DNA from: CAXBID01 sp963975495
GTDB lineage: Bacteria; Bacteroidota; Bacteroidia; Flavobacteriales; Flavobacteriaceae
Direction of reading: 5' to 3'
Length of the DNA: 9,668 bases
NCBI GenBank assembly: GCA_963975495.1
Contig: CAXBID010000131.1
Coordinates: 1-9,668, forward strand
Below, piece after piece: positions 5,808 through 9,668 of the stretch. Each line of letters starts with the position of its first letter. Position 1 is the stretch's first letter. The position numbers and the translations under genes are program-made. The notes under the pieces were generated by a model. It searched no databases. It was not told where the DNA came from and saw nothing but the letters and a program-made list of their open reading frames with translations.

Positions 5808-8450
5808 TTAATCATCGAACACTAACTTTCCCTTAGCTTCTTGTTCTTTCAATTTCTGAACCAAATCCAAAGCGTCTGGAATAACATCGCTACAAAGCAC
5901 AATAAGAGATCCCTTTACTGCATTTTTAACAGCATAGGTAATGGCTTCTTTTTCAGAAGGTATGATAGTTGTTTTCTTATTTGGATCTTTCTTTTTAATA
6001 CCGTCGTTGAGCATTTTGATGAGTTCTTCTTCAGTTTTACCTCTTAACTGTTTGTCCTGACGGATAATAATTTCATCAAACATTTCTGCTGCTATACCAC
6101 CCATTTCATTATTATCTTCAATACGTCTGTCACCAATACCAGCGATAATTCCAACCTTTATCGTCGCATCTAATTCTTCAGTGAATTTTTGAAGCGCGCG
6201 CATGCCCGCTGGATTATGTGCATAATCTAAAAGAATTGTGAAGTCATTGAATTTAAATAAATTTAATCGCCCCGGTGTTTGAGTTGCTGATGGAATAAAA
6301 GTTTCCAAACCTGCTTTCATATCCTCTATACTAATACCTTGAACGTGAGCCGCTAAAATTCCAGCTAGTACGTTCTGAATCATAAATTTTGCTTTACCGC
6401 CATACGTTAATGGAATATGCTCTACCTTCATGATTCGCATTTTCCATTCACCTCTGCAAATAGTAACGTATCCGTTTTCATAAATTGCTGTCACGCCGTT
6501 AAGGCGTTGCAAAGCTTTTATTCTAGGGTTATTTTCATCCATAGAAAACAGTGCCACATTACAATTAACACTTCTTCGCATATCGTAAACTAAGTCGTCA
6601 TCTGCATTCAGAATAGCATACCCATCTGGTAAAACAGTTTCAGGAATTACGCCTTTTACTTTTGCCAGTTGTTCTACAGTATGTATTCCTTTTAACCCTA
6701 AATGATCTGCTGCAACATTAGTTACTATACCAACATCACAGTTCTTAAAACCTAAGCCGGCACGAAGTAAACCACCTCTGGCACATTCTAAAACCGCAAA
6801 ATTTACCGTAGGGTCTTTTAGAACAAATTCTGCACTTGATGGTCCTGTACAATCTCCAGACATCAGTAATCTATTTTGAATATAAACGCCATCACTAGTC
6901 GTATAGCCTACGCGATAGCCTTTCATTTTGGCAATATGAGCAATTAAACGTGATGTTGTTGTCTTCCCATTTGTTCCAGTTATAGCAATAATTGGAATCC
7001 GCCCATTATCGCCTTGTCTAGGGAATAATTTATCGATTACAGGGGCTGCCACATTACGTGGTAATCCTGATGTAGGCGCTAAATGCATTCTAAAACCTGG
7101 TCCAGCATTAACTTCTAAAACAGCACCGCCAGTTTCAGATAATGGTTTGGAAATATCCGTAGTCATAATATCTATACCGCAGATATCTAGATCTATAATT
7201 TTAGAAATACGCTCCGCCATCGATACATTTGCGGGGTGCACTATATCTGTTATATCTTCGGCTGTTCCTCCCGTACTAAGATTCGCCGTATCTTTCAAAA
7301 TAAGGCGTTCACCTTCTTCTAGTACTGAATCCAAAGTATAACCTGCATCTTTGATAATGGTTTTAGTTAAATCATTAATAGTAATTTGTGTCAATACATT
7401 TTCATGACCGTAACCACGCCTTGGATCTAAATTAACCTTTGCTATAAGTTGATCTACGGTAGACGCTCCGTCTCCAACAACATGTGCTGGAGTTCTAATG
7501 GCAGCAGCTACAAGTTTGTTATTTATAACTAACAGCCTGTAGTCATCTCCAGTTATATATTTTTCAACAATAATAACACCATTGCGCGAACTATCTTTTG
7601 CTTGTCTAAAAGCTTCGAGTGCATCATCGTAATTTTGAATATCAACAGTAATTCCTCGTCCATGATTTCCATCTACAGGTTTAATCACCAATGGATAACC
7701 CACATATCTACAAGCCTCTTCCAAACTACTTTCACGACGAATAATTTCGCCTTTTGGCACCTCGACTTCAGCTTGTTCTAATAGGTATTTTGTATCTTCC
7801 TTATCGCAAGCTAATTCAACTCCTATACTACTGGTTTCACTGGTAACCGTAGCTTGAATTCGTTTTTGATTTGCACCATATCCTAATTGGCATAGTGAGT
7901 ATTTATTCAGCCTAATCCAAGGAATTCCTCTGGCTTCAGCTTCCTCAACTATAGATCCTGTACTTGGTCCTAAACGTTCTTTTTCACGCAGTTCTCGCAT
8001 GTGCTGAATATCATCGTCCATATCATAATCCTTGGCAGCTATGAGTGCCTCACAAATAGCAACGGCAACTTTTGCTGCATAGCGCCCAACAGATTCTTCT
8101 ACATATGAAAAAACCACATTATATACGCCATCTTCACCATAACCTCTCGTTCTTCCAAAACCAGTATCCATGCCCGCAAGCGTTTGTATTTCTAAGGCAA
8201 TGTGCTCGATAATATGTCCCATCCATGTGCCTTCATCAACACGCATAAAAAATCCGCCTTCACACCCTTCAGAACAGCGATGCGAATACATACTAGGAAA
8301 CATTTGCTTTAAGCGTTCGCTAAAACCTGGAATTTTATTAGACGGTAATTCCTCCATCTTTTCAAGGTCTAAAACCATTACAATTAATTTCTGTCGTCTT
8401 ACAGACCAATAATTTGGTCCTCGCATTGCATTTATACTTCGTATATTCAT
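5808..8450 (-). CDS. cphA: Cyanophycin synthetase
   Basis: CphA adds Asp to the polymer backbone and then Arg to each Asp side chain, using ATP twice, to build insoluble cyanophycin granules. The 880 residues match the family length (about 870-900). Order seen: the N-terminal domain (1-160) with the family opening RGPNYWSVRRQKLIVM (10-25) and an HIIEH motif (79-83); an ATP-grasp domain (about 211-475) with VIKPVDGNHGRGITV (255-269) and EVNAGPGFRMH (446-456); and a Mur-ligase-like domain (about 485-880) with P-loop ITGTNGKTTTS (490-500), PGRLN (726-730) and DYAHNP (742-747). Both catalytic domains look active, as in CphA1 enzymes that use free Asp and Arg. The start at 8450 matches the usual start just before RGPNYW. 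It is divergent from cphB, its degrading partner, and followed by the phosphoesterase. Confidence 0.97.
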   Translation of the reverse strand: MNIRSINAMRGPNYWSVRRQKLIVMVLDLEKMEELPSNKIPGFSERLKQMFPSMYSHRCSEGCEGGFFMRVDEGTWMGHIIEHIALEIQTLAGMDTGFGRTRGYGEDGVYNVVFSYVEESVGRYAAKVAVAICEALIAAKDYDMDDDIQHMRELREKERLGPSTGSIVEEAEARGIPWIRLNKYSLCQLGYGANQKRIQATVTSETSSIGVELACDKEDTKYLLEQAEVEVPKGEIIRRESSLEEACRYVGYPLVIKPVDGNHGRGITVDIQNYDDALEAFRQAKDSSRNGVIIVEKYITGDDYRLLVINNKLVAAAIRTPAHVVGDGASTVDQLIAKVNLDPRRGYGHENVLTQITINDLTKTIIKDAGYTLDSVLEEGERLILKDTANLSTGGTAEDITDIVHPANVSMAERISKIIDLDICGIDIMTTDISKPLSETGGAVLEVNAGPGFRMHLAPTSGLPRNVAAPVIDKLFPRQGDNGRIPIIAITGTNGKTTTSRLIAHIAKMKGYRVGYTTSDGVYIQNRLLMSGDCTGPSSAEFVLKDPTVNFAVLECARGGLLRAGLGFKNCDVGIVTNVAADHLGLKGIHTVEQLAKVKGVIPETVLPDGYAILNADDDLVYDMRRSVNCNVALFSMDENNPRIKALQRLNGVTAIYENGYVTICRGEWKMRIMKVEHIPLTYGGKAKFMIQNVLAGILAAHVQGISIEDMKAGLETFIPSATQTPGRLNLFKFNDFTILLDYAHNPAGMRALQKFTEELDATIKVGIIAGIGDRRIEDNNEMGGIAAEMFDEIIIRQDKQLRGKTEEELIKMLNDGIKKKDPNKKTTIIPSEKEAITYAVKNAVKGSLIVLCSDVIPDALDLVQKLKEQEAKGKLVFDD

Positions 8451-8497
8451 TAAGCTATTTTTTATGTGAAAGATTATAAATATAAGGGTTTTTCAAT

Positions 8498-8657
8498 GAA
8501 CTCATCTTGACTTTTTGTTTTTAACCGAAAATGAGATAAAAATTGTTTAGATGAAACTATTTTTGAAAGTCATAGCATCGCTACGACTGAGAAAATAACT
8601 GAAATATGAGCAAATTTTAGCCATTTTTTAGGAAATAGAAAAAGTCAAGATGAGTTC
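8498..8657. repeat. 160-bp imperfect palindrome, MITE-like, between cphA and cphB
   Basis: The outer arms GAACTCATCTTGACTTTTT (8498-8516) and its exact reverse complement (8639-8657) are 19 bp each. At the exact centre is AGTCATAGC-ATC-GCTACGACT (8568-8588), a 9-bp stem with one mismatch. The stretches between also pair partly (for example AAAATG and AAAATT segments), so the unit is one decayed long hairpin. AAT directly flanks both ends (8495-8497 and 8658-8660), which could be a 3-bp target duplication. There is no internal ORF. It may be a small non-autonomous mobile element or a long structured leader. Confidence 0.75.
8558..8565 (+). promoter_or_regulatory. Possible -7 promoter box of cphB inside the palindrome
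   Basis: TATTTTTG matches TAnnTTTG exactly on the plus strand. Transcription would start near 8572 and give a leader of about 140 bases to the ATG at 8713, including the right half of the palindrome. No well-spaced -33 TTTG was found. Confidence 0.35.
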
Positions 8658-8712
8658 AATAAAAAAATTAGTTTATTTTTACGCCATATTCAATCGACAA
8701 GAAAGATTTACA

Positions 8713-9576
8713 ATGCAGCAGATAAAGGGAACACTTATTCCTATAGGAGGAAATGAAGATAAAGGTATACAAGACAGTGAATTATATACTCTGGAATTTA
8801 TTGACGAGGGTATCTTATTCCATGTGGTTAATGAAGCTGGTGGAATAGGTGCCAAAATAGTTGTCATTCCAACAGCATCAAGTATTCCTGTAGAAGTTGG
8901 CGAAAATTACATAAAGGCTTTTGCAAAATTAGGATGTAAAAATGTACATGTTCTTGATATAAGAAGCAAAAAAGATTCTGAGAAAAAAAGTGCTATTGAT
9001 TTAATCAAATCTGCAAATTGTATTATGTTTTCTGGAGGGAATCAATCAAAAATCACAAACTATATTGGCGCAACTTCCATTCATAATATTATGCTTGATC
9101 GTTATAAAAACGAAGCCGGATTTGTAATTGCTGGAACAAGTGCAGGTGCCATGGCTATGACCAACGAAATGATTGCAGGTGGCAGCCCAAAAGAAGCTTT
9201 TTTAAAAGGTGCTGTAACCATGTATACAGGCTTGGGTTTAATTCCTGAGTTAATTATTGACACCCATTTTATTAAACGTGGCCGGTTTGGACGGCAAAGT
9301 GAAGCCGTTGCTAAATTTCCTGAACTTATTGGAATTGGTCTTGCCGAAGATACAGGAATGATAATAAAAAATGGTAATGATTGTACCGTAATAGGATCAG
9401 GAATGGCCATAATTTTTGATGGCAGTAAACTAACCCATAATAACGAAAAAGTTTTAGAAGACGGCACGCCTATGACTATGACAAACATGATAATTCATGT
9501 ACTTTCCAATAGTGATCAATACGATATTAAAAACAGAAAGGTTACTGTGCTGCCTATTGAAGCACCTTTTATTTAA
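8713..9576 (+). CDS. cphB: Cyanophycinase (serine exopeptidase, peptidase family S51)
   Basis: CphB hydrolyses cyanophycin to beta-Asp-Arg dipeptides. From the ATG at 8713 it has 287 residues, within the family range, and starts MQQIKGTLIPIGGNEDKG, the usual family N-terminus. An in-frame ATG at 8650 would add 21 residues but lies inside the palindrome arm, so I reject it. Key residues (numbered from 8713): GGNQ with Gln111, nucleophile Ser143 in AGTSAGA, Asp183 and His185 in DTHF, Arg189, Arg191 and Arg194 in KRGRFGR, and Glu212 in GLAED. These align in spacing with the catalytic Ser-His-Glu and substrate-binding residues of Synechocystis CphB as I remember them; one binding-site Gln there appears as Thr184 here. 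No signal peptide is seen, so it should be cytoplasmic, where granules form. It is divergent from cphA. Confidence 0.95.
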   Translation: MQQIKGTLIPIGGNEDKGIQDSELYTLEFIDEGILFHVVNEAGGIGAKIVVIPTASSIPVEVGENYIKAFAKLGCKNVHVLDIRSKKDSEKKSAIDLIKSANCIMFSGGNQSKITNYIGATSIHNIMLDRYKNEAGFVIAGTSAGAMAMTNEMIAGGSPKEAFLKGAVTMYTGLGLIPELIIDTHFIKRGRFGRQSEAVAKFPELIGIGLAEDTGMIIKNGNDCTVIGSGMAIIFDGSKLTHNNEKVLEDGTPMTMTNMIIHVLSNSDQYDIKNRKVTVLPIEAPFI

Positions 9577-9607
9577 AAGTTTAATTATTTTTTTGGCGTT
9601 ACCTAAA

Positions 9608-9625
9608 TCCCGATAGCTATCGGGA
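9608..9625. repeat. Perfect 18-bp palindrome downstream of cphB
   Basis: TCCCGATAGCTATCGGGA is fully self-complementary and begins 32 bases after the cphB stop. As RNA it would form a stem, but it is followed by GGGCTTTACGC and not a T-run, so termination is uncertain. It shares its arms with the palindrome inside mfd (2733-2748) and, half-decayed, with 4007-4018. It is a likely dispersed palindromic repeat. Confidence 0.8.
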
Positions 9626-9668
9626 GGGCTTTACGCTATATCTTTTTTGTGCTGAACTTGTTTATTCA
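9614..9668 (+). repeat. 55-bp repeat, copy B (reaches the right window edge)
   Basis: The reverse complement of this segment is identical over 55 bases to 3964-4018, and the match runs into the window end, so the true repeat may be longer. It lies just downstream of cphB, as copy A lies just downstream of the thioredoxin-like gene. The two copies are in opposite orientation, about 5.6 kb apart. Confidence 0.95.

Larger units (their letters stand above)
8451..8712. other. Divergent control region between cphA and cphB
   Basis: This stretch separates the two start codons if cphB begins at 8713. Most of it is the long palindrome 8498-8657. For cphA the best -7 candidate is TATATTTA (minus strand, 8477-8484), one base off consensus. 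For cphB, besides the box at 8558-8565, TATTTTTA at 8674-8681 is one base off and would give a leader of about 25 bases. No known operator or riboswitch was recognised. Confidence 0.6.

Noticed and set aside
5841..8412. Plus-strand ORFs antisense to cphA (5841-6047, 7147-7341, 8170-8412)
   Set aside because: Each is the reverse of well-conserved CphA coding sequence and has no family features.
8650..8712. N-terminal 21-residue extension of cphB
   Set aside because: The ATG is part of a palindrome arm, and the family usually starts near the ATG at 8713.
8679..9488. Minus-strand ORFs antisense to cphB (62 and 128 codons)
   Set aside because: They mirror conserved cyanophycinase motifs; the 128-codon frame is Pro/Ile-rich shadow translation without a recognisable domain.
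9608..9625. Intrinsic terminator for cphB
   Set aside because: The stem is perfect but no T-run follows on the plus strand, and the same palindrome family occurs inside mfd, so it is reported as a repeat instead.
1..9668. CRISPR arrays, tRNA/rRNA genes, transposases, defence or toxin-antitoxin systems
   Set aside because: No regularly spaced repeats, cloverleaf-like sequences, or relevant protein motifs were seen on either strand.

Overview
The window is AT-rich DNA that looks like a member of the Bacteroidota, most likely the Flavobacteriaceae. Several signs agree. Four start regions carry the Bacteroidota -7 promoter element TAnnTTTG. Shine-Dalgarno sequences are lacking or weak. One secreted protein has a signal peptide ending in Tyr-Gly-Gln. 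The Mfd and cyanophycin synthetase sequences have the look of flavobacterial homologues. Short palindromic repeats of the TCCCGA...TCGGGA type, which I associate with flavobacterial genomes, occur both between and inside genes. Species cannot be named from the sequence alone.

Layout: Positions 1-3050 (minus strand) hold most of mfd, the transcription-repair coupling factor; its C-terminal end lies beyond the left edge. Positions 3051-3190 are a short divergent promoter region. Positions 3191-3796 (plus) encode a small secreted protein that I do not recognise. Positions 3797-4064 carry no gene but contain a hairpin-like repeat element. Then come three minus-strand genes, in transcription order cphA (8450-5808, cyanophycin synthetase), a membrane metallophosphoesterase (5731-4502) and a cysteine-less thioredoxin-fold protein (4361-4065). 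cphB (cyanophycinase, plus, best start 8713, end 9576) is divergent from cphA, across a 160-bp imperfect palindrome. The window ends in a second copy of the repeat seen at 3964-4018.

Function: CphA polymerises Asp and Arg into the storage polymer cyanophycin at the expense of ATP, and CphB cuts that polymer back to beta-Asp-Arg dipeptides. The pair therefore forms a nitrogen, carbon and energy store with both its filling and its emptying enzyme. All catalytic motifs I could check are intact in both. No isoaspartyl dipeptidase is visible here to finish degradation. The phosphoesterase and the redox-dead thioredoxin lie downstream of cphA on the same strand; each may have its own promoter, and a role in cyanophycin metabolism is not shown.

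The most interesting material is non-standard: a thioredoxin with both active-site cysteines replaced; three short genomic repeats sitting in frame inside mfd; the long palindrome whose arm covers the upstream ATG of cphB; and a 55-bp identical inverted repeat flanking the whole trx-phosphoesterase-cphA-cphB block. I saw no CRISPR array, tRNA, rRNA, transposase or defence system.
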